Shown piece by piece: positions 1 to 11,384 of a stretch of 64,000 bases of DNA. A model generated the notes under the pieces. That model was given only the letters and a program-made list of their open reading frames with translations. It searched no databases and was not told the DNA's origin. Positions within the stretch are counted from its first letter, which is position 1, and each line of letters starts with the position of its first letter. The stretch lies in the NCBI RefSeq assembly GCF_028640845.1, contig NC_080540.1, positions 276,473,524-276,537,523 on the forward strand. Reading direction: 5' to 3'. Both the position numbers and the translations under genes were made by a program. The DNA comes from Ahaetulla prasina (Eukaryota; Chordata; Lepidosauria; Squamata; Colubridae).

Positions 1-239
1 ATCTTATAGGGCTTCAAAAATACAAATTAGTCCTTTGAAACCAACATGAAATAGATTGAGAGTATAACAATGGCAGGATTCCAACTTTAACCTAATGGGA
101 AAATTGATTCTCTATGTAGAAGTTCCCAGCTCAACACTGACACCTCCAATTAAAAGAAGTGCAAATAACAGTAATGGTGCAGTCCTTAATCCAGCATTTG
201 AGAGTAAGCAGTATAGCAAAATGAATCAATGGCCTAACT
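1..239. other. no recognised feature
   Basis: AT-rich unique-looking sequence. It ends in the 8-bp target duplication GCCTAACT (232-239) of the hAT-like element that follows. Confidence 0.5.
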
Positions 240-285
240 CAGTGATGGCTAACCTTTTTGCTGTTGCATGCCAAAAGCGGGGGAA

Positions 286-312
286 GTGTGTGTGTGTGTG
301 TGTGTGTGTGTG
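286..312. repeat. (GT)n microsatellite
   Basis: About 13 GT units inside the hAT-like element, followed by a short purine-pyrimidine alternating stretch (gcatgcacgtgc) of the kind that can adopt Z-form DNA. Confidence 0.9.
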
Positions 313-615
313 CATGCACGTGCCCACACCCATAATTCAATGTGACCCGCCCCTCCGTGCATGTGTGTGTGACCCCCCCCCGCTTTTGGCACGCAATGAC
401 ACGGTGGGACAGGAAGGCCCTTTTTTCACCCTCCCCAGGCTTCAGAGGCTTTTTAGGAGCCTGGGGAGGGCGAAAATGGTCTCCCCCCCTGGAGGCCCTC
501 CAGAGGCAGGAAAGAGCCCATTTCCAGACTTCCGATGGGCCTGGAAGGTCCAAAAATTGAGTGGCCGGTGCACGCTAGCACGCTTGCACTGAGCTGGTAG
601 AAAGAGGGGCAAATA

Positions 616-2436
616 ACTAAGGCAGAATATCAGCAAATAGCCCAAGCCTGTAAAGATGAAGTGAGGAAAGCTAAGGCTCACAACGAACAAATGCTAGCGA
701 CAAAACTAAAAAATAACAAAAAAAGCTTCTTCCAACATGTTAAAAACAAGAAAAAAGTCAAGGAAACAATTGGCCCATTGCTGGGAGAAAGTGGCAAGAA
801 GGTGACAAGCAACAGGGAGAAAGCAGATCTACTTAACTAATTTTTTGCATCTGTCTTTACACAAAAGGAAAAAACAATCCAACCTATCACAAACAGCACT
901 ACAAAAAACAGATTAGGAACACAAGTTAAAATAGGGGGGAAAATGGTAAGTGAACACCTGTCTACCCTAGACAAGTTCAAATCATCCGGACCGGATGGAT
1001 TACACCCCAAGATTCTAAAGGAACTTGCAGACGAAATCTCAGAACCACTGAACTATATCTTTCAAAGATCCTGGAGCACAGGGGAACTGCCAGAGGACTG
1101 GAAAAGAGCTGATGCAGTTCCCATCTTCAAAAAAAGAAAAAAACAGATCCAGGAAACTACAGACCTATCAGCCTGACCTCAATACCGGGGAAGATTCTGG
1201 AAAAGATAATCAAGAAACGAATCACCGAACACCTAGAAGCAAACAAAGTAATAACCAAAAGCCAACATGGGTTTGTCAAAAACAGATCATGCCAGACTAA
1301 TCTTATTGCATTCTTTGACAAAGTGACAAAATTAGTGGACCAGAGGAATGCTGTCGATATAATTTACTTGGACTTCAGTAAAGCATTTGATAAAGTAGAC
1401 CATAACCTACTACTAGATAAAGTAGAAAAATGTGGGTTAGACAGCACCACCACCAGATGGATTCGTAACTGGCTGACCAAACACACTCAACTTGTAATCC
1501 TCAACGGAACTACATCCACATGGAGGGAAGTATACAGTGGATTACCCCAAGGCTCTGTTTTAGGCCCAGTACTTTTCAACATCTTCATCAATGACTTGGA
1601 CGAGGGGATAGATGGGGAACTCATCAAATTTGCAGATGACATCAAGCTGGCAGGAATAGCCAACACTCCAGAAGATAGGCTCAAGATACAGAAAGGTTTT
1701 GACAGACTAGAACATTGGGTGCTATCTAACAAAATGAAATTCAACAGTGAAAAAAGTAAGGTTCTTCATTTAGGCCAAAAAAATAAAATGCACAGGTACC
1801 GGATATGTGGTACCTTGCTCAATAGTAGTAACTGTGAGAGGGATCTTGGAGTCCTAGTGGACAACCATTTAGATATGAGCCAGCAGTGTGCAGTAGCTGC
1901 TAAAAAAGCCAACACAGTTCTGGGCTGCATAAACAGCGGGATAGAATCAAGATCACGTGAAGTGTTAATACCACTTTATAATGCCTTGGTAAGGCCACAC
2001 TTGGAATATTGCATTCAGTTTTGGTCACCACAATGTAAAAAAGATGTTGAAACTCTAGAAAGAGTCCAGAGAAGAGCAACAAAGATGATTTTGTTGGGGA
2101 CTGGAGGCTAAAACATATGAAGAACGGTTGCAGGAACTCGATATGCCTAGTTTAACAAAAAGAAAGACTAGGGGAGACATGATAGCAGTGTTCCAATATC
2201 TCAGGGGCTGCCACAAAGAAGAGGGAGTCAAACTATTCTCCAAAGCACCTGAGGGTAGAACAAGAAGCAATGGATGGAAACTAATCAAGGAGAGAAGCAA
2301 CTTAGAACTAAGGAGAAATTTCCTGACAGTTAGAACAATTAATAAGTGGAACAACTTGCCTGCAGAAGTTATGAATGCTCCAACACTGGAAATTTTTAAG
2401 AAAATGTTGGATAACCATCTGTCTGAGATGGTGTAG
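616..2436 (+). pseudogene. CR1 ORF2 remnant: reverse transcriptase region
   Basis: The gene would encode the CR1 reverse transcriptase used for target-primed reverse transcription. Visible in order: a lysine-rich region before RT (616-940, with a TAA stop at 838-840 and an FFASVFTQ-like motif after it), then RT motifs SGPDGLHPKILKELADE (993 on), DPGNYRPISLTS (1146 on), [32 protein letters not shown] and the catalytic KFADDIKLAG with both aspartates intact (1635-1640). The C-terminal LRRNFLTVRTINKWNNLP segment follows. The frame is open from 1146 to 2111. Frame breaks lie in the A-run at 1129-1143 and near 2100-2110. Endonuclease and ORF1 are absent because of 5' truncation. It is a pseudogene as read, although the RT core is well preserved. 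Confidence 0.9.
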
Positions 2437-2493
2437 GGTTTCCTGCCTGGGCAGGGGGTTGGACTAGAAGACCTCCAAGGTCCCTTCCAACTC

Positions 2494-2588
<95 letters not shown>
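2494..2588. repeat. compound (TTG)n(TTA)n microsatellite at CR1 3' end
   Basis: About 16 TTG units switch cleanly to about 15 TTA units. The array begins directly at the CR1 3' terminus, which suggests it grew from the LINE tail. Confidence 0.95.
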
Positions 2589-2589
<1 letters not shown>

Positions 2590-2910
2590 GCTAGGGCAAC
2601 TCTCACGTGCCCAAAGATATGGCTCCATGTGCCACCTGTGGCACATGTGCCATAGGTTAGCCATCATGGACCTAACTAATTGAGGAACTTTGACCCATGC
2701 CTTTAGTGGGCATGCCTTTAGTGGGTAAACTAGAACAGGGACAAGGGTTGGGGGAGACTGTGGGAAGACTCTATGCCAGGGGTAGTCAACCGTTTTATAC
2801 CCTACCACCCACTTTTGTATCTGTGTTAGTAGTTACATTTTCTAACCGCCCACCGGTTCCACAGTAATGCGCCGTGTACTGTCGTCTGTGCTGCCTCTCA
2901 CGCATTAAAA

Positions 2911-3490
2911 GGGCCGCGGTGTGGCTCAGGCTGTAAGAAGCCTGTTATTAAACACAGCTGCCTGCAATTACTGCAGGTTCTAGTCCCACCAGGCCCAAGG
3001 TTGACTCAGCCTTCCATCCTTTATAAGGTAGGTTTATTTATTTATTTATTTATTTATTTTTCATATTTTTATACCGTCCTATCTCCCTAGGGACTCAGGG
3101 CGGTTTACAGGCAGATAAAAATACATATAAATACACAATAAAACATACAATTAAAAAACTTATTCTAAAAACTAGTTAAAATATCAAAGTACATAATAAA
3201 AACCCGTTAAAACCAATTAAATTTAAAATCTAAAATCTAATCCAGTCCTGCGCAGATGAATAGATGAGTTTTAAGCTCGCGGCGGAAGGTTCGGAGGTCC
3301 GGAAGCTGACGAAGTCCTGGGGGGAGCTCGTTCCAAAAATGAGGTAAAATGAGGACCCAGATTGTTGGGGGGGGCAATAAGTTGACTTTGTATATAAATA
3401 TATAAATAGAATGAGACTATTGTCTTACACAATGTAAGCCGCCCTGAGTCTTCGGAGAAGGGCGGGATATAAACGTAAATTTTTTAAAAA
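2911..3490 (+). mobile_element. tRNA-derived SINE with L2-like 3' end
   Basis: The 5' tRNA-like head has an A-box-like gtggctcaggctg and a B-box-like ggttctagtccc, followed by the family body (ttgactcagccttccatcc). The 3' end gccgccctgagtcttcgg lies before an A-rich tail. That 3' end resembles the L2 3' ends in this window (ccgccctgagtccttcggg), which fits mobilisation by L2 machinery. Other copies are at 7773-8036, 26592-26861 and 48663-48925. Confidence 0.85.
3028..3342 (-). mobile_element. L2-type LINE 3' fragment nested in the SINE
   Basis: A (TTTA)n start, then accgtcctatctccctaggg and gactcagggcggtttac, is the antisense L2 3' end, matching 15955-16010 and 46820-46860. It interrupts the SINE between ataaggtaggt and aaaatgaggacc, which are contiguous in the other SINE copies. 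Confidence 0.8.
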
Positions 3491-3887
3491 AAATTGTGGA
3501 TTGGGTTTGTGGGGGGTGCTGGCTACCAGCTCTGCTTTCTGTTACAGCTGGGTGGTGTGGGGGGAGATGCGCGAGCTATTCTGGGACGAGGCTCTTTTGT
3601 TTGTGGTCGCACTATAGTGCCATTTAGTTTCACTTACGTAATGTGAACTAAACTTATGCGCAGGCGATACAAATAGTATATTTTCAGAAATTTAAATTGT
3701 CACGGGGAATTTTATGAAAACCTAATGAAAAAGTTTTTAAATAATGCTATGAAATTTTTTTAAAAAGTCAATTAAATTAAAAAAAAGGAACGTGCTTCAG
3801 TATCACAAAACCCCTACCGCCCACCATCAAAGCTGGAATGCCCATTAGTGGGCGATAGGGACCAGGTTGACTACCACTGCTCTATGC

Positions 3888-4624
3888 ATTGAACCTTGAC
3901 CACAATAACTCTCTGAACTAAATTTCTCAGGATGTTCCCAGTTCATTAAGAGAACAAAGCACTTTGGCATAAATTCCCTTGACCTTGGCGCACTGGTTAT
4001 GTGAAAGGGAAGACTGACAACTTAAGATAATTGTTAAATGCAGGAAGACTTGGGCTTAAAATCTGCTATTAGAGTCCCTTTAAAACCCATGTATACAATT
4101 AACTGAGTCGTCTTGACCTCTTACTTTATGATCCTGTTTATTTGAACAATCAGAGGGATGCACAACAATTTCAGGTCATAGGGCTTTCAAATAACAATGC
4201 CAAAATGAAGAATGGATGCCTACAGCCAAACCAATATGTGATATTCAGCCCTTTCCCCATTAGGGCCACAATGTAATGCCATACAATTGTAATCACAGGA
4301 TAAAGTCCATCAGAATGTATGACTTTAGATGCCTAGCTTAATAATCTGTCTCTTGATTATCAGACTGCGGAAAAATGAAAGGAAAATGTCAGTCATGTCG
4401 AAAAAGAAAAGATATTAAAAAGGGAATTTTCCAGATTCTGGGTTTTTACCATGGACTTCACTGGTTGATTGAGATCAGTATCTCAAAACTTTTTAGAAAT
4501 CTACCTGACAAGTTGGTGAAACTGAAAGGTAACCTTCATAGAAGAAAAGTGAGAAATAAACTAATCAATAACAAAATTGCATCATCCTCACTCTATTATT
4601 ATTATTATTTCCTTTTTATTTTGC
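3888..4624. other. no recognised feature
   Basis: AT-rich sequence without a recognisable repeat or credible ORF. A short (TTA)n run at about 4595-4610 precedes the next SINE. Confidence 0.5.
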
Positions 4625-4826
4625 CTTTTTAATATATATTTCAAGGCGGCAAACAAAAGCAATACACCTGTCTCCTCAACAATCCTGTCAGGTGGGTTGG
4701 GCTAAGAGAGATTGACAGTCTCAAAGTCACCCAGCCATCTTTCATGCCTAAGGTAGAATTAGAACTCATAGCCTCCTGGCTTCTAGGACAGTGCATATAA
4801 CAATACCAAACTGGCTCTCTCCAGGA
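4625..4826 (-). mobile_element. tRNA-derived SINE (second family), antisense
   Basis: Antisense match to the family at 9880-10114: aaggcggc near the 3' end, a bcaggtgggttgggctaagag-type body, aaagtcacccagccatctt, and the head region with agaactcata as a decayed antisense B box. The sequence is diverged, which indicates an old copy. Confidence 0.7.
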
Positions 4827-6794
4827 AAAATGAAAGTAAAATAAAGTGCCTGCACAAATACACAACCCATCTACATCTTGTTTCAAGATGTGTGCCTGTT
4901 TATCTAACACATAACCCATCCACGGGGGTTGTGCATTATTGCAAACTGCATGCTCGTTTATCTGCATGGACAATTTAAAAAAAAATAATCACAGTAGTTC
5001 CTGTGGCAAGAAATTGCAAAATTGTTGAACCTTCTACCCTCTTGAAAGAAATACGAGAACATGTAAAGCCCAGTAGCTGAAGTTGAACATAGAGTTCCTA
5101 CAAAAGGAAAACACGCTGTCCACATATTTCATAGGCAGGGAAACTTTCTAAAGAAATAACCCACTTACTGTGATTTGGAATACAGTATATTAACTCAGCA
5201 TGAGCTCAAGTAAGGAACTCTGTTTGGAGTGATACACATATTGCTGTATTCTAGAATTTACAAAAAGTTCATGATTTTGGAGTGTTCAGATTAATCAATG
5301 CCTCTAATTAGCCAATGATTTAAAGGGCAAGAAGGAACAGTATGTGCAATAGGGAATAAGGGATACTTTTGAGTTTTAAATTTTTGTCTTAATGTGTGAA
5401 CCAGTCAAAAGACAAGCAATTTCCAATTACTGTTGTTTTCCCCCCTTTCTTATGATTTGTTTAGCACCAAAAAAACAATGATTTATAACTAATGTAGTTA
5501 ACTTACAATCCTTCCCGACTTAGTGGCTCACATAACAGTCCTCTTGAAAGAAAGCAAATAAGGAACAACAACAAAGAAAACACAAGAAAAATACAGGCAA
5601 AAAGAACAACATCAAAGCATTTATGCGTATTATTATATGAAATCAAGATGTGTTTGGGGTGACTGCAAACTTCACAGAATATCTGAATTCAGCTCTTGAG
5701 TTATTGATAACTGACTCATAACTCACAAGACAGGAGAATGTAAGACTGGATCACTATTTCTTTTTTCTCTTTTTTAGTATGCTATACATATTACTTTCAC
5801 TTAGTCTGAATAAATTTAAATCATATATCGGACCATAGCAGATCAATGAAGATGAAATTATAAATTTCCACTGGATGGGATTTCATCCTAAGTAGTTCAG
5901 TGCATGCTGTCATAAACAGAGTAGGCTATCTTGGAAAAGGGTTTGATGTTCTAGTTATGTTTTGCCCTTATTTGTGATATATGAACACAAATGCTGCTTA
6001 TTCCATCTATTTTAAATATTCAACTTTTGCAGTCAAACTGATCTTTCATATTAGCTTTCAACGATTAATACTTTGTCCTTTTTGTCTTGGTATTTCTCTT
6101 CCTTCTCAATTCTACCATTTGCACTTTTATCAATCGGTATATATTTACATAGCTTGTGAAGATATATGAAGCAAAACAATAGATCTGAAGCAAAATGTCC
6201 TGATATTTATAAGTTATATACACAACCGACACTGGTAGCATTGAATTGTAGATGTGCATGGTTTTATAAGAACATTTATCATATGTTTATACTGCAATAA
6301 ATCCTAAAAGTCTGCATTTTGGCTGGCTTTAACTACTTGTAAATCTAGAGTACGAAACTCAGAAAAGACATTAGTAGCTTCCTTTAAGCTTTTACTAATC
6401 AGAATTACAAATCTCATATAAACTAGGAATTAGATGTATTTGTAGGCAAATACCTCTTGGCAGCATCAGACTAGAAAGAGCTGGCATTGTAGATGCAGTT
6501 TACTGTTTCTGTCATACATGTGAGGTCCCATTCACTGAATCAGCAGCATTAACTTTCAGCTGCAAACACAACTACAGGAGAATCAACTGTTTTTTCATTC
6601 ATAATTAAGAAAGCATTCACAAGCATTGCTAAAAATGTATTTGTGTGGAAACAACATGCAACTGCGTTTTTTAAAAACAACAACAACTAACTTTCACAAC
6701 AAATGTGCTCTGTGTCATCCTAAAGTAACTTCAAGGTTGTATCAAGGTTTGGATGGCATCTCAAAAGCACTAAACTCAAAATGGTATTACGCCA
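4827..6794. other. no recognised feature
   Basis: About 2 kb of AT-rich sequence with no repeat I recognise. All ORFs are shorter than 70 codons and lack motifs. It is a candidate for genuinely unique intergenic or intronic DNA. Confidence 0.5.
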
Positions 6795-6936
6795 AATTCT
6801 AGTCTTGTCGTAGGCATGAAACCAATTGGGTGATCTTGACCCAATCATTCTCTCTCAACCCTGCTAATGGCAAACCACTTTTGAAACTGCAGAAAACTGC
6901 AGAGACTAATCCAGGAAATTGCCAAGGTTCAAGAAA
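6795..6936 (+). mobile_element. diverged tRNA-SINE fragment
   Basis: attctagtcttgtcgtaggc followed by a diverged copy of the family body (gatcttgacccaatcattctctc) and a tail resembling 21160-21230 (aatggcaaaccacttttgaa, gaaaactgcag). The fragment leads directly into a (GGA)n run. Confidence 0.6.
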
Positions 6937-6995
6937 GGAGGAGGAGGAGGAGGAGGAGGAGGAGGAGGAGGAGGAGGAGGAGGAAGAGGAGGAAG
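6937..6995. repeat. (GGA)n microsatellite
   Basis: About 19 GGA/GAA units form a purine-only tract. The poly-Glu and poly-Ser ORFs across it are translation artefacts. Confidence 0.95.
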
Positions 6996-7772
6996 GGAAT
7001 GCCAAATCTTTCTCCCCTCCACATTGTTTTTTTACCAGCTTTTGGATAATTGAAACCTGATGCCCTTCAAACTATAATTCCATTCCAGTCATCTGGAAGA
7101 ACTTCCAAATACTGAGCTCCTGGCTTTTTGTAGAATTATTTTCTTTTCTTTCTTAATGGGATTTTTTTGTGGATGAGAGGTAAGAAAACAAAGGAGTGAG
7201 AGTTAAAAATGAAATCAGATAACATCCAAACTAAGGTGATTGAGTGACAAAAAATCATTTGAAAGCAGAGTTAAGAATCAATGCGACAAAATCCTTCTCC
7301 ATCACCGAGTTGTACTTCACAGGGCTTCTTCTGGACAATATATAAAATCCAATTAAATTTCAAGCAGTGGCAAACAGTTTTAATCCCTGTTTAGAAATCC
7401 ATGCACTTTCTTTTAACACCTGAACATGTAAGCTGTCTCCAGGTAGATTCGATTTGACATGCCAAAGGCAATTAGAGTTGGGGATCTCAAATAGACCAAC
7501 TTTCACAATCATCTACTTTTCACTTGCAGTTTCCAAGTCACCGGACAAAGTTGATGCCACAATGGTTAGTTTTTAAAATGCTAGAAGGTCTTCATTGGTT
7601 TCGCTGCAATCACACAAACACAGCTGTGCCTCTGGAAACTGGAGGAGGTGCCAAACACAGCCATTTTGGTGTGGAAATCCACCAATATCACAAAAATGTG
7701 CTGAAAAGGTTATGCCATGCAGTAATTAAAATTGTTAAAGTACCCCAGTTCCGGGTTTTCACCACAACGGAC
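6996..7772. other. no recognised feature
   Basis: Nothing recognisable. An apparent 200-codon ORF that begins at 7524 mostly runs through the following antisense SINE. Confidence 0.5.
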
Positions 7773-8036
7773 TTTTTTTTTTTTTTTGTTTACATTTATA
7801 CCCCGCCCTTCTCCGAAGACTCAGGGCGGCTTACAGTGTATAAGGCAATAGTCTCATTCTATTTGTATATTTTTACAAAGTCAACTTATTGCCCCCCCAA
7901 CAATCTGGGTCCTCATTTTACCTACCTTATAAAGGATGGAAGGCTGAGTCAACCTTGGGCCGGGCTCGAACCTGCAGTAATTGCAGGCTACTGTGTTCTT
8001 AATAACAGGCTTTACCAGCGTGAGCTAAACCGGCCC
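7773..8036 (-). mobile_element. tRNA-derived SINE with L2-like 3' end, antisense
   Basis: Poly-T (7773-7787) is the antisense A tail, followed by cccttctccgaagactcagg and the SINE body. Antisense tRNA boxes lie at 7960-8036 (ggctcgaacctgcag is the B box region; gagctaaaccggccc is the A box end). Full length and well preserved. Confidence 0.9.
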
Positions 8037-8660
8037 TTAACCGGCCCCGACTTAACACAACTATCACTCTGGATGCCATTTTTTAAATGCCGGAGTCATA
8101 ATAAATGCATACTGATTTTGTTTTAATGTCAAATATAAATATATGGAATTGGTTATCTTAAAACTGCTTATTTTTAAAAAGTGAGATTACATAACTCCAG
8201 AGAAGTTACTAAGGATTTAAAAAATTCCTAGACTGTAATTTTGAGAAGCAGTTCTTAAAGGCATTAAATTCCTGAATAATATCATGTCATAAATAACTAA
8301 TATACCTTTTGGAATCAGAATGCTAAAGATTTATAAAATAAATTCTTTCCAGATGGCCTGTGTTTTTCCTCTGTCCTGCTTGCTTTTAGTTTCCAATATC
8401 TTGCTTCCAGTTAATAAAAGTATAATTGGTAAAGGCTTACTCAGGAGAGAGTTGGTGCGGTTTTTACTTTGCTTGCTGCAAAATCTATCTCTGAACAAGG
8501 AAATTATAAAAACAATCACTCCGGGGGGTTTATGGGTGGGGAACAAATAGCAATGTCATGTAAAAACAACTGCAATTATCACTTGGACTACTTCTAGAAG
8601 TCTATGGTGTTGAGTGTACTGCAACATCAAAATGCAAACCTTATATGTTTGCATCCAACA
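8037..8660. other. no recognised feature
   Basis: AT-rich sequence; short ORFs of 71-76 codons on both strands have no motif. Confidence 0.5.
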
Positions 8661-8668
8661 CTGTAACA

Positions 8669-9076
8669 CAGGGGTGTCAAACTTGATTTCATGGAGGGCC
8701 AAATCAAGATTGTGCTTTACCTCGGTGGGGGGGGGGGGCTGGCCTGGGGGTGTGGCCAGCTCGGCGTCACTCATTGAGGGTCCATATTTGGCTGTGATGG
8801 CCTGCCTGGGCTCCGTTTTCAGCCGCAATGGCCTCCTGTAGTCCTCTGCCAGCGAAAATGGAGTTCAAGCTCCATTTTTGCTGGCAGAGAATTGCAGGAG
8901 GCCATCGTGGCTGAAAACGGAGCCCTGAGGGGCCGCATGCAGCCCCCCAAGCTCAAATTTTGCTGGCAGAGGCACCACGGGCCGGTCCTTCTCTGCTTCC
9001 AAGGCGGACCCACGGGCCGAATCTAAGCACCCCGTGGGCCGGATCTGGCCCTTAAGCCTTGAGTTTGACACCCCTG
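8669..9076. mobile_element. hAT MITE, 408 bp
   Basis: Perfect 15-bp terminal inverted repeats CAGGGGTGTCAAACT and AGTTTGACACCCCTG. The 8-bp flanks CTGTAACA (8661-8668) and CTGTAATA (9077-9084) differ at one base. The GC-rich interior contains an inverted pair around 8826-8910 (gcaatggcctcctg / caggaggccat). A shorter relative lies at 10378-10502. Confidence 0.9.
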
Positions 9077-9106
9077 CTGTAATACAAGTGTCAGAGAGCA
9101 GTTTTT

Positions 9107-9669
9107 TGTTGTGATTCAGGCCCAAGTAGGTAGTAGGAAACTCAGTCCATGAAAAAACAAACAAACTTTATTCAAACAGCTGAGAATTATTTCATTCCTA
9201 GTTCAACTAAATTAAATTAAATTAATTCAACTAAATTAAAACGAATTCCTCAGTCCTATTACAAACCTTGGTCCAATTAGGCAAACTGCCAAAAGCCTTT
9301 CTTGGCAAACGTTCAGAAGTCACAAAAATAAATGCAAGATGTAGCTGAAGCAGAAGACGAAGCTACCAACATTATTTTCCAGCAAAGCCCAAACGTCATT
9401 GCTGATCTGTTTTAAGCCTTATGGGAGGGACCAATCATCTCTTGGCCCCACTCCCGAGTTGTTCTCTCTGCTTGAGCTGCTCTTGCCTTCTGGCAGCTCT
9501 TCTCATGCATGACTTAGGAATAGGCTCCTCCTCTTCCTCTGCCTCACTACTATCAGGCTCTGGAGGCTCTGGAGTCCGCACCTCACTCCCCGATGACCCT
9601 GGCCTCACCTCAGCCTCATCGCTGTCTGATTCCATTGCCAGCTCCGCAGGCTGCTGGTGGACCACAACA
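9107..9669 (-). mobile_element. solo LTR
   Basis: Read on the minus strand it begins TGTTGTGGTCCACC and ends CTGAATCACAACA, so it has TG...CA ends. Flanking TTTT on both sides is a weak 4-bp target duplication. A polyadenylation-type AATAAA lies near 9166 on the minus strand. An ORF (9435-9695 minus, 86 codons, extending beyond the LTR) is acidic and Pro/Ser/Glu-rich with a basic RRAARRQEQ segment. I cannot assign the parent family (ERV or another LTR class). No internal region is present, so recombination between LTRs is the likely origin. Confidence 0.7.
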
Positions 9670-9879
9670 TTTTCTGCTATGCCATTATGATGCACATTTC
9701 ATCATTTTTTGCATCTTTATAGTTAAAAAAGCACATCAGTGTGTATCACTGATATTGGGCAATGTATTTACTCTTTAAAAGGTCCTAAACATTGTAAATT
9801 AATTTTGGAGAAAAGAAATAGCCATGCTTTTGTTGTTTGTTTACTTATTTTTGTAAATGTGGCACTCAATAATAAAGTT

Positions 9880-10114
9880 CGCTCTAGTCTAGTGTTTAAG
9901 ACATCAGGCCAGAAAGATGGAAGACCTGAGTTCAAATCCTGCCTTAGCCATGAAAGCCAGCTGGATGGCTTATGGCCAGTCACTCTCTCCCAGCTTAACC
10001 CACCTCACAGGATTGTTGCTGTGGGGAAAACAGGAGCAGGAGGAAGGTGTGTTGTATATGTTCACCACCCTGAGCTATTTCTAAAAATAATAAAGGCAGG
10101 ATACAAACAAATAA
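9880..10114 (+). mobile_element. tRNA-derived SINE (second family)
   Basis: The head has tctagtctagtgtttaagac (A-box region) and gagttcaaatcctgc (B box), then the family body gaaagccagctggatgg, gccagtcactctctcccag and acccacctcacaggattgtt. It ends in aataaaggcaggata. Related copies are at 4625, 6795, 21050, 33465 and 43345. Confidence 0.85.
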
Positions 10115-10126
10115 CATGTAATATTG

Positions 10127-10349
10127 TGTTTCCCTGAAAATAAGACCAGGTGTTATGTTTGCTCCAAAAGATGCGTTAGGTCTTATTTTCTGGTTAGGTT
10201 TTATTTTGGGGGAAATACGGTACTGAATACACCCATCTGGCTGACAATCTTAACTGTGGCTTATTTGGGGGGTAGGGCTTATATTACGAGCATCTTGAAA
10301 AATCATGCTAGGACTTATTTTCTGGTTGGGTCTTATTTTCGGGGAAACA
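10127..10349. mobile_element. short inverted-repeat DNA transposon (MITE)
   Basis: The ends TGTTTCCCTGAAAATAAGA and TCTTATTTTCGGGGAAACA are inverted repeats with one mismatch. Degenerate internal copies of the same motif (gtcttattttctggttagg) occur around 10192 and 10315. I cannot fix the target duplication, so the superfamily is open. Confidence 0.75.
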
Positions 10350-10377
10350 TAACAATATAACATAATAACATAACACA

Positions 10378-10502
10378 CAGGTGTCAAACCCGATTGTGTC
10401 ATGTGACATATCGTGATGTATTGTGACATTTTTTGCCTCTGAGGAGCCAGGGTGGGCGTGGCTTGCATGTGACACATCCGGCTCACCAGTTTGATACCCT
10501 TG
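10378..10502. mobile_element. short hAT-type MITE related to 8669-9076
   Basis: Begins CAGGTGTCAAACCCGA and ends AGTTTGATACCCTTG, a diverged version of the 8669-9076 termini. The 8-bp flanks are not convincingly matched because of an AACATAA-rich context. Confidence 0.6.
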
Positions 10503-11384
10503 ACATAATATAATGCTGACTGATAATCCTCCCCTTTGAAATGTGCCAGATTTTTCTTATTATATCTTTTAAGCACCAGTTGAACTCCTTTTTCTCCACT
10601 AAGACCTTTCTTGTACTTCAGTGTTTGTCTTGTATGACTTCTCTATTGTCTTTCATATAATGTTTTCATTGTGTCATTGATATTTTGTAAGCTATTTGGG
10701 ATGCTTCTACCTAGAAACAATTCAAAAATATGACGGCACAATTTCACTCCCGCTAACATACAAGAGCTATCAGAGGAGTTACAAAACATGGATGATTAAA
10801 CCAAGATAGCAATAAATAAATAAATAAACAAATTTCCTGAAGCTGAAAATATTATTAAAACCAATCCAGTTCAATAAAAATTAATAAAGTGATGTTTATT
10901 TTATGGCATTCAATTTGACTAAAACAGATATTTTGCTAACCGCTTTAAATAAATATCAAATTTAATTTGTTCAAATTATCAGAGAGAAAAATAGGGGTTG
11001 TTTCGTCTTGTGTCTGTTCATAGATGGAAGGCTCTATTTTTTCCCTTGATGCATCTTGCCAATCTGTTCCAAAATGGTTTAGGAATCCTGAAACAGATTT
11101 CAGGATACAAAAGGGAAAAAAGGCAGCTGGTTATTCCCAAAATGTGAGTTTTTATCTCCTAACAAAACATTGTACACAGCTCTAAGTAATGAAAGAAAGC
11201 ACTCCTACGAATTAGCTGGCAAGTTAAAATTGATGGGTAAAATAGTGTGCAACTTTTTAAAAATGGTGTTACAGATGTTTTTCTGGCCAGTTTTCACATA
11301 CCTTTACTGAAGTTAATTTTCTCACGGTTATTTATTTGATTGATTCATTGGCTGTCCATCTCACTGTTACACTGTCAGTTATTA
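10503..11384. other. no recognised feature
   Basis: AT-rich sequence, nothing recognised apart from a short (AAAT)n at about 10811-10830. Confidence 0.5.

Larger units (their letters stand above)
595..2588 (+). mobile_element. CR1 LINE, 5' truncated, with compound microsatellite tail
   Basis: A CR1-clade non-LTR retrotransposon covering the region before RT, the RT domain and the C-terminal region. It ends in the family 3' end (ggactagaagacctccaagg at 2461-2480, then the ccttccaactctg motif) and runs into (TTG)n(TTA)n. The 5' end is truncated at about 595 inside the hAT-like element. The sequence left of the insertion ends in actgagct and the sequence right of it begins agctaggg, so a short duplication around AGCT is possible. 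The same 3' end recurs at 46270-46310. Confidence 0.9.
240..2669. mobile_element. hAT-like non-autonomous DNA transposon, split by a CR1 LINE
   Basis: The left end CAGTGATGGCTAACC (240-254) is an imperfect inverted match to the right end GGTTAGCCATCATGG (2655-2669). The flanks GCCTAACT (232-239) and ACCTAACT (2670-2677) agree at 7 of 8 positions. CAGTG-type ends with an 8-bp target duplication are the hAT signature. The element body is 240 to about 594 and about 2589-2669; the CR1 LINE lies between. The left body is GC-rich with a GT run and an inverted stretch around CCTCCCCAGGCT/AGCCTGGGGAGG (432-469). No transposase coding is visible. A related left end occurs at 28497. Confidence 0.8.
2777..3879. 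mobile_element. hAT-like transposon with perfect 8-bp TSD, containing nested retroposons
   Basis: Ends CAGGGGTAGTCAACC (2777 on) and GGTTGACTACCACTG (ending 3879) are inverted repeats. The 8-bp flanks CTCTATGC at 2769-2776 and 3880-3887 are identical. The body carries a SINE (2911-3490) that carries an L2 fragment. The transposon-specific part (2777-2910 and about 3491-3879) shows no transposase coding. Confidence 0.9.

Noticed and set aside
6799..7060. Poly-Ser and poly-Glu ORFs
   Set aside because: Translation of the (GGA)n tract.
7524..8126. 200-codon ORF
   Set aside because: More than half runs antisense through a SINE; the same peptide stretch appears at the other SINE copy at 26516.
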